Shown here in pieces: positions 35,573 through 46,260 of a stretch of DNA of 64,000 nt. The notes beneath the pieces were generated by a model. That model had not been told where the DNA came from, made no database searches, and saw nothing but the letters and a program-made list of their open reading frames with translations. Numbering within the stretch: position 1 is the stretch's first letter; every line of letters starts with the position of its first letter. The position numbers and the translations under genes were made by a program. The stretch spans positions 1 through 64,000 of the forward strand of contig MGXV01000028.1 in assembly GCA_001801485.1 (NCBI GenBank). The letters run 5' to 3'. The stretch comes from Gammaproteobacteria bacterium RIFCSPHIGHO2_12_FULL_37_14 (GTDB taxonomy: Bacteria > Pseudomonadota > Gammaproteobacteria > DSM-16500).

Positions 35573-35596
35573 TAGGTCACAATATTATGTGACCTA
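35573..35596. promoter_or_regulatory. hairpin in the rpmI-rplT intergenic leader
   Basis: TAGGTCACA and TGTGACCTA form perfect 9-bp arms around a 6-base loop, about 65 bp upstream of rplT. In enterobacteria L20 represses the rpmI-rplT operon through mRNA structures. This stem may be a local control or processing element, but its sequence alone does not show L20 binding. Confidence 0.45.
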
Positions 35597-35671
35597 GCGC
35601 TGGGGGATAACTTTTATAGCAAACGTTTTGCTAATCAATATAAGCTCGGGAACCATTACCTTCTATAAAAA

Positions 35672-35872
35672 TTATGATGCGTAAGGTAACATTTGTACCA
35701 CTCTGCCTAAATCCTCTTTACGTATTCTAGTTCCACTTCGTAAATGGCGTTTACGTTTCGTTGATTTATTGGTGAGAATATGATTTCGATTCTTGCTACG
35801 GCATTTGAATCCGCCATTAGCAGTTGCTCGAAATCGTTTTGCTGCACCACGATTTGATTTTAACTTTGGCAT
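35672..35872 (-). CDS. rpmI: 50S ribosomal protein L35
   Basis: Small basic ribosomal protein, 66 aa, [20 protein letters not shown]... with the typical [18 protein letters not shown] segment. GGAG precedes the ATG. It lies 18 bp downstream of infC, the universal infC-rpmI-rplT order. Confidence 0.97.
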   Translation of the reverse strand: MPKLKSNRGAAKRFRATANGGFKCRSKNRNHILTNKSTKRKRHLRSGTRIRKEDLGRVVQMLPYAS

Positions 35873-35890
35873 TACTTTTTACTCCAATAT

Positions 35891-36409
35891 CTATTTCTTT
35901 TTAGGACCTAAAATCATAATAATTTGACGTCCTTCAAATTTAGGGTGTTGCTCAACCGTTGAGGACTCGTTCAGTTCCTCCATGATACGCTTTAATAGTT
36001 GCATGCCTAATTCAGGATGAGCCATCTCGCGACCACGAAAACGCACAGTTACTTTTGCTTTATCTCCCTGTTCTAAAAACTTTATAATGCTACGCAATTT
36101 GACTCGGTAGTCTGCTTCTTCTGTTGCTGGACGGAGCTTAATTTCCTTAATCTGAATTTGTTTTTGTTTTTTCTTTGCTGCCGCTTTACGCTTACTCATT
36201 TGGAATTTATATTTTCCATAATCCATTACGCGGCAAACAGGTGGTTTAGCTTCTGGGGAAACCTCTACTAAATCAAGACCAGCTTCTTCGCTAATTTTTC
36301 TTGCTTCATGAGTCGGCACTACACCGAGTTGACCCCCCTCTGCATCGATCAAACGAACCTCATGGGTTCTGATTTCATCATTCACCCGAGGTTTCTTTTC
36401 TGTACTAAT
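35891..36409 (-). CDS. infC: translation initiation factor IF-3 (ATT start)
   Basis: Binds the 30S subunit, enforces start-codon accuracy and prevents premature 50S joining. N domain [21 protein letters not shown], linker [20 protein letters not shown], and C domain [16 protein letters not shown] are all standard. A GTG at 36385 would give a shortened N terminus. The frame continues upstream to an ATT at 36407-36409 that has AGGAGG six bases before it, giving [17 protein letters not shown] initiation is the classic autoregulatory start of infC, so this longer form (172 aa) is the better annotation. Confidence 0.93.
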   Translation of the reverse strand: MSTEKKPRVNDEIRTHEVRLIDAEGGQLGVVPTHEARKISEEAGLDLVEVSPEAKPPVCRVMDYGKYKFQMSKRKAAAKKKQKQIQIKEIKLRPATEEADYRVKLRSIIKFLEQGDKAKVTVRFRGREMAHPELGMQLLKRIMEELNESSTVEQHPKFEGRQIIMILGPKKK

Positions 36410-36490
36410 TCTACACCTCCTAACAGCTCACCTGCATAAACAGAAAGAGCTTTCTTAGTTCAACAGGTTTAAGCGGGAATCGCTGACCTC

Positions 36491-38407
36491 TTAATTGGTT
36501 CGGCCTAATTTTGCTATCTCCATTTGCATCAATTCAGTCAATTGACTAAATGGCATCACACCTAAATCTACTCCGCCCTGGGTTCTAACAGAGACAGTGC
36601 GTGATTCTACTTCACGATCACCCACTACTAATAAGTAGGGAATATTTTGTATAGTATGTTCGCGAATTTTAAAGCCGATCTTCTCATTTCTCAAGTCCGA
36701 TTTTGCTCTAACCCCATGTTTTTTCAATTCTTGAACGATTTCTTCAACATAAGTAGCTTGTTTATCGGTAATATTAGCAACGACTACTTGTATAGGCGCA
36801 AGCCAAAGCGGTAATTTACCACCATAATGCTCAAGTAAAATACCTAAAAATCGCTCAAATGAGCCTAAAATCGCTCGATGCAGCATAACAGGGGTTTTTT
36901 TCGATCCATCTTCAGCAATAAAATACGCTTCTAATCGGGCCGGCATAGCATAATCGATTTGAAGTGTACCACATTGCCACATCCGTCCCAAACAGTCTTT
37001 TAGATGAAATTCAATCTTTGGGCCATAGAAGGCACCTTCTCCAGGCTTTACTTCATAGGACAAGCCTTGTCCTGTCAAAGCGGCCGCTAATGCGCCTTCA
37101 GCAGCATCCCATAAAGCATCATTGCCAAGACGTTTATCTGGTCGAGTCGCTAGTTTGAGAATGACATCATTAAAACCAAAATCTCGGTAAACATCTAAAA
37201 CAGATTGAATGAAAAAGGATGCTTCAGCTTGTACTTGGCTATCCGTACAAAAAATATGGCCATCGTCCTGTACCAATTGTCTGACGCGCATTAAACCGTG
37301 CATGGCTCCTGCCATTTCATTGCGATGTACACAGCCGAATTCAGACAGTCTGATGGGTAAATCACGATAACTCTTGAGTCCTTGTTTGAAAATCATAATA
37401 TGGCAAGGACAGCTCATGGGTTTGACGGCAAATTTTCTATCATCTGCCTCAACAGTAAACATTTGTTCACTAAAATTGGACCAATGGCCGGATTTTTTCC
37501 AAAGCTCAAGATCAACTATTTGTGGTGTCACGACTTCCTGATAATTCTGCTCGGCAATTTTTTGGCTGATATACTCTTTCATTGTTCGATACATTACCCA
37601 GCCATTGGGATGCCAAAATATCATACCAGGTGCCTCTTCTTGAACGTGGAAAAGGTCCATGGTTTTTGCTAATTTGCGATGATCGCGTTTTTCAGCTTCT
37701 TCTAGGTTTTGAAGATATAGATCGAGAGATTTTTTATCTCTCCAGGCTGTACCATAAATTCTTTGGAGCATTTCATTAGTAGAATCCCCTCGCCAATAGG
37801 CGCCTGATATTTTAGTTAATTTAAATGCTTTTAGCATGCTGGTACGAGGAACATGTGGCCCGCGACAGAGATCAGCAAAATCCCCTTGGTGATAAATTGT
37901 TAAAGCTTCATGAGCAGGAATAGCTTCAATAATTTTTACTTTATATTTCTCTCCAAGCTGATTGAAAAAATCGATAGCTTCTTGTCGGCTGACGACCGTT
38001 CGGGTCACTGAATAATTTTGTTCGACAAGCTCATGCATTTTGGCTTCAATGTTAATCAGATCGTCGGGTTGGAATGCTCTTTCAAAGGCAAAATCATAAT
38101 AAAAACCATCTTCAATGACAGGGCCTATTGTGACTTGAGCGGAGGGAAATAATGATTTTACGGCATGGGCAAGTAAATGGGCGGTTGAATGGCGAATGAT
38201 TTCTAATCCTTCTGGGTCGCGATCAGTGATGATGCGAGTAGTTGCATCTTCTTCAACTTTAAAAAAAGTATCGACCAATTTCCCATTCACACTGCCAGCA
38301 ATGGCAGCTTTTGCAAGGCCACTACCAATACTCGCAGCAATTTCTGCGATCGATACTGGCGCGTCAAAATTTTTTTGACTTCCATCAGGTAACGTAATTA
38401 TTGGCAT
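36491..38407 (-). CDS. thrS: threonine-tRNA ligase
   Basis: Class II synthetase charging tRNA-Thr. With the ATG at 38407 the protein is 638 aa. It has an N-terminal TGS domain ([20 protein letters not shown]), an editing domain with [12 protein letters not shown] and a CRGPHVP segment, the catalytic core (zinc ligands in [22 protein letters not shown] motif 2, [21 protein letters not shown] motif 3) and an anticodon-binding domain. The frame is open further upstream through the tRNA-Val gene, but that part is not coding. It heads the thrS-infC-rpmI-rplT-pheST-ihfA series. Confidence 0.96.
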   Translation of the reverse strand: MPIITLPDGSQKNFDAPVSIAEIAASIGSGLAKAAIAGSVNGKLVDTFFKVEEDATTRIITDRDPEGLEIIRHSTAHLLAHAVKSLFPSAQVTIGPVIEDGFYYDFAFERAFQPDDLINIEAKMHELVEQNYSVTRTVVSRQEAIDFFNQLGEKYKVKIIEAIPAHEALTIYHQGDFADLCRGPHVPRTSMLKAFKLTKISGAYWRGDSTNEMLQRIYGTAWRDKKSLDLYLQNLEEAEKRDHRKLAKTMDLFHVQEEAPGMIFWHPNGWVMYRTMKEYISQKIAEQNYQEVVTPQIVDLELWKKSGHWSNFSEQMFTVEADDRKFAVKPMSCPCHIMIFKQGLKSYRDLPIRLSEFGCVHRNEMAGAMHGLMRVRQLVQDDGHIFCTDSQVQAEASFFIQSVLDVYRDFGFNDVILKLATRPDKRLGNDALWDAAEGALAAALTGQGLSYEVKPGEGAFYGPKIEFHLKDCLGRMWQCGTLQIDYAMPARLEAYFIAEDGSKKTPVMLHRAILGSFERFLGILLEHYGGKLPLWLAPIQVVVANITDKQATYVEEIVQELKKHGVRAKSDLRNEKIGFKIREHTIQNIPYLLVVGDREVESRTVSVRTQGGVDLGVMPFSQLTELMQMEIAKLGRTN

Positions 38408-38424
38408 AAATTCACTATGTTTTG

Positions 38425-38496
38425 TAGGCACGAGTGGGATCGAACCACCGACCACCACCATGTCAAGGTGGTGCTCTACCACTGAGCTACGTGCCT
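38425..38496 (-). tRNA. tRNA-Val (anticodon GAC)
   Basis: Cloverleaf on the minus strand. The acceptor stem is AGGCACG/CGTGCCT and the D arm GCTC..GAGC. The anticodon stem is CCACC/GGTGG with loop TTGACAT (U33, anticodon GAC). The T arm GGTGG-TTCGATC-CCACT has one G-U pair, and the discriminator is A. CCA is not encoded. It lies 17 bp upstream of thrS and may share its transcript. Confidence 0.95.
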
Positions 38497-38686
38497 AAAT
38501 ACTACGATCAATTCGGGTGCTAACAATAGCATTATTAACGGAAAAGATGCAAGAATATTTCTTATCATCTCGTGAAGACAAGAAAACTTGCAGTAGTCCT
38601 GATTGCTGGATAACGTTTTAGCGACAAGAATGTCACCTTCCTCATAAAAAAATTGTATAATAAAGCTTTTATTAAGGGTGAACTGA

Positions 38687-39301
38687 ATGCTGTGGTATGA
38701 CTGGGTATTATGGATAGGCTTGCTGTATATGACGGTTGGTTCGGAGTTCGGATTAAACTGGTTGACAGGTGTTGCTTTTGGTAAACGAATTGACAAAAAT
38801 TCAAGAAATCCATTTAATCGATTATATTACTATGTCTGGGCTGCTACTGATCCTATGCATGGACCCATTGATAAATCGCTGGTTGATCATAGCAATATCA
38901 CTGCGCCAATTAATAAAAAACCTCTTGAACCCGGCATTATTGCTATTGATCAAATCAATATGTTTATTACCTTTACTTTAGAAATTGCTATTTTGATTGG
39001 CATGTTGACTCACGAATCTTATTTAAGACCGGCAGTATTTATGTTTGTTTTTCGTGGTTTATTAGAAATGATTTATGCGGCACAATTAATGTATGGTCAA
39101 CCTGGCCTCAAAGGATGGGCACTGATTAATTATTTATTTATTGGGCTTATTCCACAAACGTTAATTCCATTTTTATTGGTGATGCGCTTTGCAACATCGA
39201 TTGAAATAAATATTTTATGGTGGCAGCCATTGGTTTTTGTCGCCTTCCCTTATGCCGTATTTATTTTCACATCTATTGTGGCAACAAAAAATCGCTCATA
39301 A
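38687..39301 (+). CDS. uncharacterised multi-pass membrane protein
   Basis: A 204-aa protein with five or so hydrophobic helices (~4-30, ~90-110, ~115-135, ~143-165, ~175-198) and a polar loop FGKRIDKNSRNPFNRLYYYVWAATDPMHGPIDKSLVDHSN between the first two. I recognise no family signature. AAGGGTGA precedes the ATG. It converges on uvrB with only 3 bp between the stop codons. A location in the inner membrane is the only safe inference. Confidence 0.65.
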   Translation: MLWYDWVLWIGLLYMTVGSEFGLNWLTGVAFGKRIDKNSRNPFNRLYYYVWAATDPMHGPIDKSLVDHSNITAPINKKPLEPGIIAIDQINMFITFTLEIAILIGMLTHESYLRPAVFMFVFRGLLEMIYAAQLMYGQPGLKGWALINYLFIGLIPQTLIPFLLVMRFATSIEINILWWQPLVFVAFPYAVFIFTSIVATKNRS

Positions 39302-39304
39302 ACT

Positions 39305-41320
39305 TTATTTTGCTAATAAATGTTCTTTAATTTCATGAATCACGTCGCGAAGGCGAGCAGCTTCTTCAAATTCAAGATGATGTGCATGTTCGTACATTTG
39401 ATTTTCTAATTTGGTAATTTTTGCCGATAACGCTTCGGGTGATAAAGTGGCATATTCATATTCTTTTTCCCCTACTCTTGCTTTAGGAAAAAGGCGTCCG
39501 CGTACGTTGGATTCAGCATAAGCACCTTCCATGACATCATGAACCGCTTTTTTTATACTGCGCGGTGTAATGCCATGAGCTTGGTTATGAGCGTGTTGTT
39601 TTGCGCGACGACGCTCAGTTTCCAGAGTAGCCCGTTGTATGGAGCCCGTTGTTTTGTCAGCATATAAAATTGCTTTACCATTAAAATGCCGCGCTACTCG
39701 GCCAATCGTTTGTATGAGTGATGTTTCAGAGCGTAAGAATCCTTCTTTATCCGCATCAAGAATAGCAACTAATGAAACTTCTGGTAAATCTAATCCTTCC
39801 CGCAGTAAGTTAATGCCGACAAGTACATCAAAGATGCCTAAACGTAAATCCCGAATGATTTCTACGCGTTCTACTGTTCCTATATCCGAATGTAAGTATC
39901 GCACTCGTACATCATGTTCTTCTAAATATTCCGTTAAATCTTCTGCTAAGCGTTTCGTGAGAGTTGTCACTAAGACGCGTTCTTGAAGTTTCACACGTTT
40001 ATTGATCTCGGATAATAAATCATCTACCTGAGTAGTGGCTGGTCGAATTTCTATTTCCGGATCTAATAAGCCCGTTGGCCGGACGATTTGCTCAGCAATA
40101 GTATCGGCATGTTGCAATTCATAAGACCCAGGTGTGGCGGAAACATAAATTGTTTGTGGTGCTCGGGCAGCAAATTCATCGAAGCGCATCGGTCGATTAT
40201 CGAGAGCAGAAGGTAGGCGAAAACCATATTCTACTAATGTTTCTTTTCTTGAGCGATCTCCCCGATACATCCCATGTAATTGTGGAATGGTGACATGAGA
40301 TTCATCAATGAAAAGCAATGCTACTGGCGGTAGATAATCAAATAAAGTAGGCGGCGGTTCGCCTGCTTGATGACCTGATAAATATCGAGAATAATTTTCA
40401 ATGCCTTGACAATAACCTAATTCTTGCATCATTTCTAAATCATAAATGGTACGTTGCTCTAATCGCTGGGCTTCAACCAATTTATTTTTTTGATGCAATT
40501 CTTCCAGGCGAACTTTCAAATCTATTTTAATTTGATCGATAGCTTTCACAATGGTTTCACGTTGAGTAACATAATGCGTTTTAGGATAAATGGTTAAACG
40601 TGGTACCCGACGAATAATTTCTCCCGTGAGAGGATCAAAATAAGATAAATTTTCAATTTCATCACCGAGTAATTCAACTCGTACTGCTTCGCTATCTGAT
40701 TCAGCAGGATACACATCAATCACATCACCACGGACGCGATAAGTTGCACGATGCAAATCCACATCGTTACGCGTATATTGTAATTCTGCCAAACGACGTA
40801 AAATATATCGTTGATCTACTTTATCACCGCGATCTAAATGCATCACCATACTGAGATACATACGTGGATCGCCTAGACCATAAATCGCAGAGACAGTCGC
40901 GACAATAATGGCATCGCGTCGCTCGAGTAATGCTTTCGTGGCAGAAAGTCGCATTTGTTCGATGTGTTCGTTAATGGAAGCATCTTTTGCAATGTAAGTG
41001 TCGGAAGATGGTACATAGGCTTCCGGTTGATAATAATCATAGTAGGAAACAAAATATTCAACCGCACTTTTTGGAAAGAATTCTTTCATCTCACCATATA
41101 ATTGAGCAGCCAAGGTTTTATTCGGAGCAAGAATAATGGTAGGGCGTTGTATTGCCATAATGACATTAGCCATGGTGAATGTTTTGCCTGAACCAGTGAC
41201 ACCGAGTAGTGTTTGATGAGCCAAGCCCTGATTCACTCCATCTACTAATAACCGAATGGCATTCGGTTGGTCACCAGATGGCTGAAACTCAGATTGTAAT
41301 TCAAATTTTTGTGTCGGCAT
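39305..41320 (-). CDS. uvrB: excinuclease ABC subunit B
   Basis: Damage-verifying helicase-like subunit of nucleotide excision repair, acting with UvrA and UvrC. The P-loop [15 protein letters not shown] is at ~36-50 and the beta-hairpin region [18 protein letters not shown] at ~90-107. DESHV is the Walker B box, [12 protein letters not shown] is helicase motif VI, and a C-terminal UVR motif (~630-665) binds UvrC. The ATG at 41320 gives the usual N terminus [23 protein letters not shown] at 41335 with AGGG upstream is a possible alternative start 5 codons earlier. Confidence 0.96.
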   Translation of the reverse strand: MPTQKFELQSEFQPSGDQPNAIRLLVDGVNQGLAHQTLLGVTGSGKTFTMANVIMAIQRPTIILAPNKTLAAQLYGEMKEFFPKSAVEYFVSYYDYYQPEAYVPSSDTYIAKDASINEHIEQMRLSATKALLERRDAIIVATVSAIYGLGDPRMYLSMVMHLDRGDKVDQRYILRRLAELQYTRNDVDLHRATYRVRGDVIDVYPAESDSEAVRVELLGDEIENLSYFDPLTGEIIRRVPRLTIYPKTHYVTQRETIVKAIDQIKIDLKVRLEELHQKNKLVEAQRLEQRTIYDLEMMQELGYCQGIENYSRYLSGHQAGEPPPTLFDYLPPVALLFIDESHVTIPQLHGMYRGDRSRKETLVEYGFRLPSALDNRPMRFDEFAARAPQTIYVSATPGSYELQHADTIAEQIVRPTGLLDPEIEIRPATTQVDDLLSEINKRVKLQERVLVTTLTKRLAEDLTEYLEEHDVRVRYLHSDIGTVERVEIIRDLRLGIFDVLVGINLLREGLDLPEVSLVAILDADKEGFLRSETSLIQTIGRVARHFNGKAILYADKTTGSIQRATLETERRRAKQHAHNQAHGITPRSIKKAVHDVMEGAYAESNVRGRLFPKARVGEKEYEYATLSPEALSAKITKLENQMYEHAHHLEFEEAARLRDVIHEIKEHLLAK

Positions 41321-41399
41321 GGTAGCAGTGTGCAAGGAAATACCCTATAATTAGCGCAAATAATCATACCACGATTTTCATATAGATACCGGACAAATT

Positions 41400-42611
41400 A
41401 TGATAACTCATACTATACAAGCATTAGCAAAACGTGCACAACGTATCAAGGTCTCTCCTACCTTTGCGCTGTCTGTCAGAGCAGCAGAATTACAAGCAGC
41501 TGGGAAAAATATCATTAATCTAACGATTGGCGAACCTGATTTTGATACGCCAGCCCACATCAAAGAAGCAGCAATTAAAGCAATACATGATGGTCAAACG
41601 AAATACACTGCTGTGGATGGTACAAAAGGTTTGAAAAAAGCTGTTGTCGATAAATTTCTCCGTGAAAATAATTTAAAATATGAACTAAATGAAATCTTGG
41701 TTTCATGTGGTGCCAAACATAGTCTTTATAATTTATTTTCGGTGATATTAAATGCAGGAGATGAAGTTATTATTCCTGCGCCTTATTGGGTTTCTTATCC
41801 CGATATGGTGATGTTAACAGATGGCAAGCCAGTATTTATTGAAGCAGATATAGACCATTTATTTAAAATTACGCCTGCACAACTGGAAGCTGCAATCAGT
41901 GAAAAAACACGAATGTTTATTTTAAATAGTCCTTCAAATCCTTCAGGAGTGGCTTATACAGCGGAAGAACTCAAGGCATTGGCTGAAGTAATTTTACGGC
42001 ATCCAAATATTATTGTGGCAAGTGATGATATTTACGAGCATCATTTATGGAATCATACGCCTTTCACCAGTATTCTTAATGTGTGTCCTGAGCTGCGTAA
42101 TCGCTGTGTATTAATCAATAGCACATCGAAAACCTATGCTATGACGGGCTGGCGAATTGGTTATGCAGCTGGTCCTGCTTATATTATTTCTGCCATGAAG
42201 AATGTTCAATCTCAGAATACATCTAGCCCTACAACTGTTTCACAATTTGCTGCCCAAGCGGCACTGGAAGGCAATCAAGCTTGTGTAGGACAAATGACGC
42301 GAGCTTATAAAGAACGTCATGATTTTGTGATGAGTGAATTACAAACGATGCCTAATATTCAATGCATACCTTCTGATGGAACATTTTATACCTTGCCATC
42401 GATTAAAGAACTTCTAAATAAAAAAATAGGGATGAGTAATGATTTTGAATTTGCTGATTTACTATTACAACAAGTTGGTCTTGCTATTGTACCGGGGTCA
42501 GCCTTTGGTGCACCTGGACATATTCGTATTTGTTATACGACGACCATGGAAAATCTTTCAGAAGCCATGCAGCGATTACGTAAGGTGGTAATGGAATTTG
42601 AGGGATATTAG
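41400..42611 (+). CDS. aspC: aspartate aminotransferase (class I, PLP)
   Basis: Fold-type I aminotransferase of the bacterial Ib subgroup: INLTIGEPDFDTPAHIKEAA (~33-52), NSPSNPSGVAY (~180-190), the Asp of ASDDIYEHHLW, and the Schiff-base Lys in NSTSKTYAMTGWRIGYAAGP (~240-259). The Arg that binds the substrate carboxylate is in IRICYTT near the C terminus. It interconverts aspartate/2-oxoglutarate and oxaloacetate/glutamate, and such enzymes often accept other amino acids. The gene lies alone, followed by tRNA-Asn. Confidence 0.9.
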   Translation: MITHTIQALAKRAQRIKVSPTFALSVRAAELQAAGKNIINLTIGEPDFDTPAHIKEAAIKAIHDGQTKYTAVDGTKGLKKAVVDKFLRENNLKYELNEILVSCGAKHSLYNLFSVILNAGDEVIIPAPYWVSYPDMVMLTDGKPVFIEADIDHLFKITPAQLEAAISEKTRMFILNSPSNPSGVAYTAEELKALAEVILRHPNIIVASDDIYEHHLWNHTPFTSILNVCPELRNRCVLINSTSKTYAMTGWRIGYAAGPAYIISAMKNVQSQNTSSPTTVSQFAAQAALEGNQACVGQMTRAYKERHDFVMSELQTMPNIQCIPSDGTFYTLPSIKELLNKKIGMSNDFEFADLLLQQVGLAIVPGSAFGAPGHIRICYTTTMENLSEAMQRLRKVVMEFEGY

Positions 42612-42622
42612 TAATAAATTTA

Positions 42623-42651
42623 TTGACGAGTCTCTGATCCAATATTAGTAT
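42623..42651 (+). promoter_or_regulatory. sigma70-type promoter of tRNA-Asn
   Basis: TTGACG (42623-42628), a 17-bp spacer and TAGTAT (42646-42651) stand about 25 bp before the tRNA-Asn gene, the expected distance for a short 5' leader. Confidence 0.6.
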
Positions 42652-42675
42652 TCTCGTCACTCAGATAGATAACCT

Positions 42676-42748
42676 TCCCCGGTAGCTCAGTCGGTAGAGC
42701 AAGTGGCTGTTAACCACTGGGTCGGCGGTTCGAGCCCGTCCCGGGGAG
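42676..42748 (+). tRNA. tRNA-Asn (anticodon GTT)
   Basis: Acceptor stem TCCCCGG/CCGGGGA, D arm GCTC..GAGC, and anticodon stem AGTGG/CCACT with loop CTGTTAA (U33, anticodon GTT). The T arm is GGCGG-TTCGAGC-CCGTC and the discriminator is G. CCA is not encoded. It lies between the aspartate aminotransferase gene and prpB. Confidence 0.95.
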
Positions 42749-42808
42749 TTAATTGTGAAATGAGTCGTTAGAATAGATGATGATTCTGCGGCTTGTGATG
42801 GAGTAATC

Positions 42809-43684
42809 ATGGCAAAATCTGGATTGCGACAGGCTCTCGCTCAAGAATCCCCCTTGCAAATAGTAGGTACCATCAATGCCTATACCGCTTTGCTTGCACA
42901 AGTTGCAGGTTTTCGCGCTATTTATCTTTCTGGAGGAGGTGTTGCTGCCGCATCTTATGGCATGCCCGATTTAGGAATCACTAATTTAACTGATGTAGTC
43001 GAAGATATTCAGCGTATTACCGATGTTTGTGAATTGCCTTTATTAGTAGATATCGATACCGGTTGGGGCAATATTTTTAATATCGCTCGATCGATTAAAA
43101 CATTGATCAAAGCAGGAGCAGCAGGTGCGCATCTAGAAGATCAAGTTCAAGCTAAACGTTGCGGTCATCGACCAAAAAAAGAACTCGTAGATGTTAGCGA
43201 AATGTGCGATAGAATTAAAGCAGCAATGGATGCTAAATATGATCCTCATTTTGTATTGATGGCGAGAACAGATGGTTTAAGTGTTGAAGGATTAGATAAA
43301 ACCCTGATGCGTATTATTTCTTACGTTGAGGTAGGTGCTGAGATGATCTTTTTAGAAGGTGCAACTAGCCTTTCTCAATACCAAGCAGTTGTTTCAAGCT
43401 GCAAAGTACCGGTATTAGCAAATATTACTGAATTTGGAGTAACCCCACTTTTTACTAAAAATGAATTACAGCAAGTAGGGATTCAATTAATTCTTTATCC
43501 TCTTAGTGCTTTTCGAGCGATGAGTGCAGCTGCTTTAAATGTTTATACTACTATTCGTCAACAAGGAACCCAAGAATCATTATTACCCATCATGCAAACG
43601 CGCGAGCAATTGTATGAAGTTCTGCATTATCATCAATATGAACAAAAGCTTGATGAGCTTTTTGAACAAGGAAAAGCCAAATGA
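42809..43684 (+). CDS. prpB: 2-methylisocitrate lyase
   Basis: Splits 2-methylisocitrate into pyruvate and succinate, the last step of the methylcitrate cycle. Isocitrate-lyase superfamily features: [10 protein letters not shown] (Mg-binding Asp residues, ~71-80), the active-site loop [20 protein letters not shown] with the catalytic Cys of KRCGH (~111-130), and MARTDG. Length 291 aa is normal. GGAG precedes the ATG. The stop overlaps the prpC start as ATGA, so prpBCD form a translationally coupled operon. The cycle detoxifies propionyl-CoA from odd-chain fatty acids and some amino acids. Confidence 0.95.
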   Translation: MAKSGLRQALAQESPLQIVGTINAYTALLAQVAGFRAIYLSGGGVAAASYGMPDLGITNLTDVVEDIQRITDVCELPLLVDIDTGWGNIFNIARSIKTLIKAGAAGAHLEDQVQAKRCGHRPKKELVDVSEMCDRIKAAMDAKYDPHFVLMARTDGLSVEGLDKTLMRIISYVEVGAEMIFLEGATSLSQYQAVVSSCKVPVLANITEFGVTPLFTKNELQQVGIQLILYPLSAFRAMSAAALNVYTTIRQQGTQESLLPIMQTREQLYEVLHYHQYEQKLDELFEQGKAK

Positions 43685-44802
43685 TAACGAAAGCTAGAGG
43701 GTTAGAAGGGATGACTGTGGGAGAAACAGCTGTATCCACGGTGGGTAAAGAAGGAATAGGATTAACGTATCGCGGTTATGATATACATGATCTTGCTACT
43801 TACGCGACTTTTGAAGAGGTGGCTTATCTTTTAATTTATAATGCATTACCTACTGCTGCTCAATTACAACTTTATCAAGAAAAACTAATCAAATTACGTC
43901 GATTACCGAATGAATTAAAGTTGCTATTAGAAGCCATTCCTGCTTCTGCTCATCCGATGGAAGTGTTGCGCACGGGTGTATCGATGTTAGGGACGTTGGA
44001 ATCTGAATCATCGCAATATACTGCGCAGCATATTGTTGATAGATTGATTGCTTGCACGCCTAGTATGTTGCTGTATTGGTATCAATTTCATCGCAATCAT
44101 ATGCGCATAGAATTATGGGATAGTGATGAGCGTACGATTGCAGGTTATTTTTTACAACTACTCTTAGGCAAAAAACCAGATGATGAAGTGCGTCGCTGTT
44201 TAGATGTATCTTTAATTCTTTATGCAGAACATGAATTTAACGCCTCTACTTTTGCAGCGCGTGTCACCGCATCCACTGAATCTGATTTTTATTCGGCTAT
44301 TGTTGCGGCTATTGGTACCTTGCGCGGTGCTTTGCATGGTGGCGCGAATGAAGAAGCGATGAAATTAATTAGCACTTTTAAAACACCTGAGCAAGCTGAA
44401 AAAGGTGTAGAAGACATGCTGGCAAAAAAAGTGAAAATTATGGGATTTGGCCATCGTGTTTACAAACAATCAGATCCACGTTCGGATGTTATCAAAGCTT
44501 GGTCACAAAAATTATCAACCAAAGCGCGTGATGGTTATTTGTATGCTGTTTCCGAACGTATTGAAGAAATTATGTGGCAAAAGAAAAAATTATTTCCCAA
44601 TTTAGATTTTTATAGCGCTACGGCTTATCATTTTTGTAATATCCCAACACCTTTATTTACCCCCATTTTTGTTATTTCACGGTTGAGTGGTTGGAGTGCT
44701 CATATTTTAGAACAGCGTGCGAATAATCGATTAATCAGACCAGATGCAGAATATACGGGCCCTACACCTAGACCTTTTCTGCCATTAAAAGAACGTGGAT
44801 AA
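43681..44802 (+). CDS. prpC: 2-methylcitrate synthase
   Basis: Condenses propionyl-CoA with oxaloacetate. Short citrate-synthase-type protein (373 aa). Catalytic residues lie in [14 protein letters not shown] (His ~ 220), MGFGHRVYK (His ~ 259) and the Asp in [11 protein letters not shown] (~ 308). RGYDIHDLA near residue 32 is typical of the PrpC/small CS group. It overlaps prpB by 4 bp and is followed by prpD after 3 bp. Distinction from citrate synthase rests mainly on the operon context. Confidence 0.94.
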   Translation: MITKARGLEGMTVGETAVSTVGKEGIGLTYRGYDIHDLATYATFEEVAYLLIYNALPTAAQLQLYQEKLIKLRRLPNELKLLLEAIPASAHPMEVLRTGVSMLGTLESESSQYTAQHIVDRLIACTPSMLLYWYQFHRNHMRIELWDSDERTIAGYFLQLLLGKKPDDEVRRCLDVSLILYAEHEFNASTFAARVTASTESDFYSAIVAAIGTLRGALHGGANEEAMKLISTFKTPEQAEKGVEDMLAKKVKIMGFGHRVYKQSDPRSDVIKAWSQKLSTKARDGYLYAVSERIEEIMWQKKKLFPNLDFYSATAYHFCNIPTPLFTPIFVISRLSGWSAHILEQRANNRLIRPDAEYTGPTPRPFLPLKERG

Positions 44803-44805
44803 AAC

Positions 44806-46251
44806 ATGGCTATACATAGTGTTGATGAAAATATTAGGCCTCCTCCAGACGTTGAGTTAATAGCGATTGCAGATTATGTATTACGCAATAATATAGCAAG
44901 TGAATTGGCATTAACGACAGCACGTTTTTCACTCATGGATGCGTTAGGTTGCGCTATCCTTGCTTTGCGATACCCTACTTGTACGAAATTGTTAGGGCCT
45001 ATTATTCCTGGCACTATTGTGTCTGTGGGTGCGCGCGTTCCTGGCACATCTTATCTTTTAGATCCAATACTCGCTGCATTTAATATTGGAACATTAGTAC
45101 GTTGGCTAGATTTCAATGATACTTGGTTGGCAGCTGAATGGGGTCATCCATCCGATAATTTGGGCGCTATTTTAGCGGTATCCGATTATCTTTGTCGTAA
45201 AAATACTGCTCGCAATATTACTCCTTTCACAGTTAAAGATGTTTTACTAGCGATGATTAAAGCACATGAAATTCAAGGCATTCTCGCATTGGAAAATTCT
45301 TTTAATCGTTTGGGATTTGATCATGTTATTTTGGTTAAAATTGCATCGACGGCTATTGCCACTCATTTTTTAGGTGGAACACGCGATCAAATTATCGATG
45401 CATTATCACAAGCTTGGATAGATGGTGCTTGTTTGCGTACCTATCGACATGCACCAAACGCGGGATCACGAAAATCATGGGCTGCAGGTGATGCGACTAG
45501 TCGAGCAACGCGATTAGCGTGGTTAACGATGCAAGGTGAAATGGGCTATCCCAGTGCATTGACCGCAAAAAAATGGGGTTTTTATGATGCGGTTTCGCAT
45601 AAAAAATTATCCATCAGTATGCCCTATGGTTCGTATGTGATGGAAAATGTACTATTTAAAGTTTCCTATCCAGCCGAATTTCATGCCCAGACGGCTGTTG
45701 AGTGCGCTGTTAGTTTATTTCCACAAGTTCAAAATCGTTGGGATGATATTGAAAAGATTGTTCTCACTACGCAAGAGCCAGCCATACGAATTATTAGCAA
45801 ATCAGGCCCTTTGCATAATCCAGCGGATAGAGATCATTGCTTGCAATATATGGTGGCTGTTACCCTCTTACATGGAAATCTTAAAGCAGATTATTATGAG
45901 AATGAATTTGCCAAGGATATTCGCATTGATCAATTACGTGAAAAAATGCAAGTACAAGAAGATCAGCAATTTTCTAAAGATTATTTAGATTCGCAAAAGC
46001 GTTCTATTGCTAATAGCATACAAATTTATTTTAAAGATGGTAGCTATACTGATAAAGTCATTATTGAATACCCGATTGGACATCGTTTGCGACGAGAAGA
46101 AAGCTATCCCCTGCTCTATAAAAAGTTTGAAGATAATCTAGCGACACTTTATCCGCCTGACAAATGTGAAGAAATATTGGCTCTTTTTCGAGATCAACCT
46201 ACCTTAGAAAAAATTGCTGTTAACGAATTGATGGATATGTTTGCGGTTTAA
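44806..46251 (+). CDS. prpD: 2-methylcitrate dehydratase (MmgE/PrpD family)
   Basis: Dehydrates 2-methylcitrate to 2-methyl-cis-aconitate. The 481-aa protein shows LMDALGCAI, the [22 protein letters not shown] active-site region (~101-122), [14 protein letters not shown], and [20 protein letters not shown] (~222-241). The family's fold is all-helical with a small C-terminal domain. Its presence makes the iron-sulfur AcnD/PrpF alternative unnecessary; the hydration step would use aconitase, not in this window. The gene ends the operon and converges on the NlpC/P60-like gene. Confidence 0.94.
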   Translation: MAIHSVDENIRPPPDVELIAIADYVLRNNIASELALTTARFSLMDALGCAILALRYPTCTKLLGPIIPGTIVSVGARVPGTSYLLDPILAAFNIGTLVRWLDFNDTWLAAEWGHPSDNLGAILAVSDYLCRKNTARNITPFTVKDVLLAMIKAHEIQGILALENSFNRLGFDHVILVKIASTAIATHFLGGTRDQIIDALSQAWIDGACLRTYRHAPNAGSRKSWAAGDATSRATRLAWLTMQGEMGYPSALTAKKWGFYDAVSHKKLSISMPYGSYVMENVLFKVSYPAEFHAQTAVECAVSLFPQVQNRWDDIEKIVLTTQEPAIRIISKSGPLHNPADRDHCLQYMVAVTLLHGNLKADYYENEFAKDIRIDQLREKMQVQEDQQFSKDYLDSQKRSIANSIQIYFKDGSYTDKVIIEYPIGHRLRREESYPLLYKKFEDNLATLYPPDKCEEILALFRDQPTLEKIAVNELMDMFAV

Positions 46252-46260
46252 TAAAGCAAT

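Noticed and set aside
38408..38482. N-terminal extension of ThrS
   Set aside because: The extra codons run through the tRNA-Val gene; the TGS domain begins normally at the ATG at 38407.
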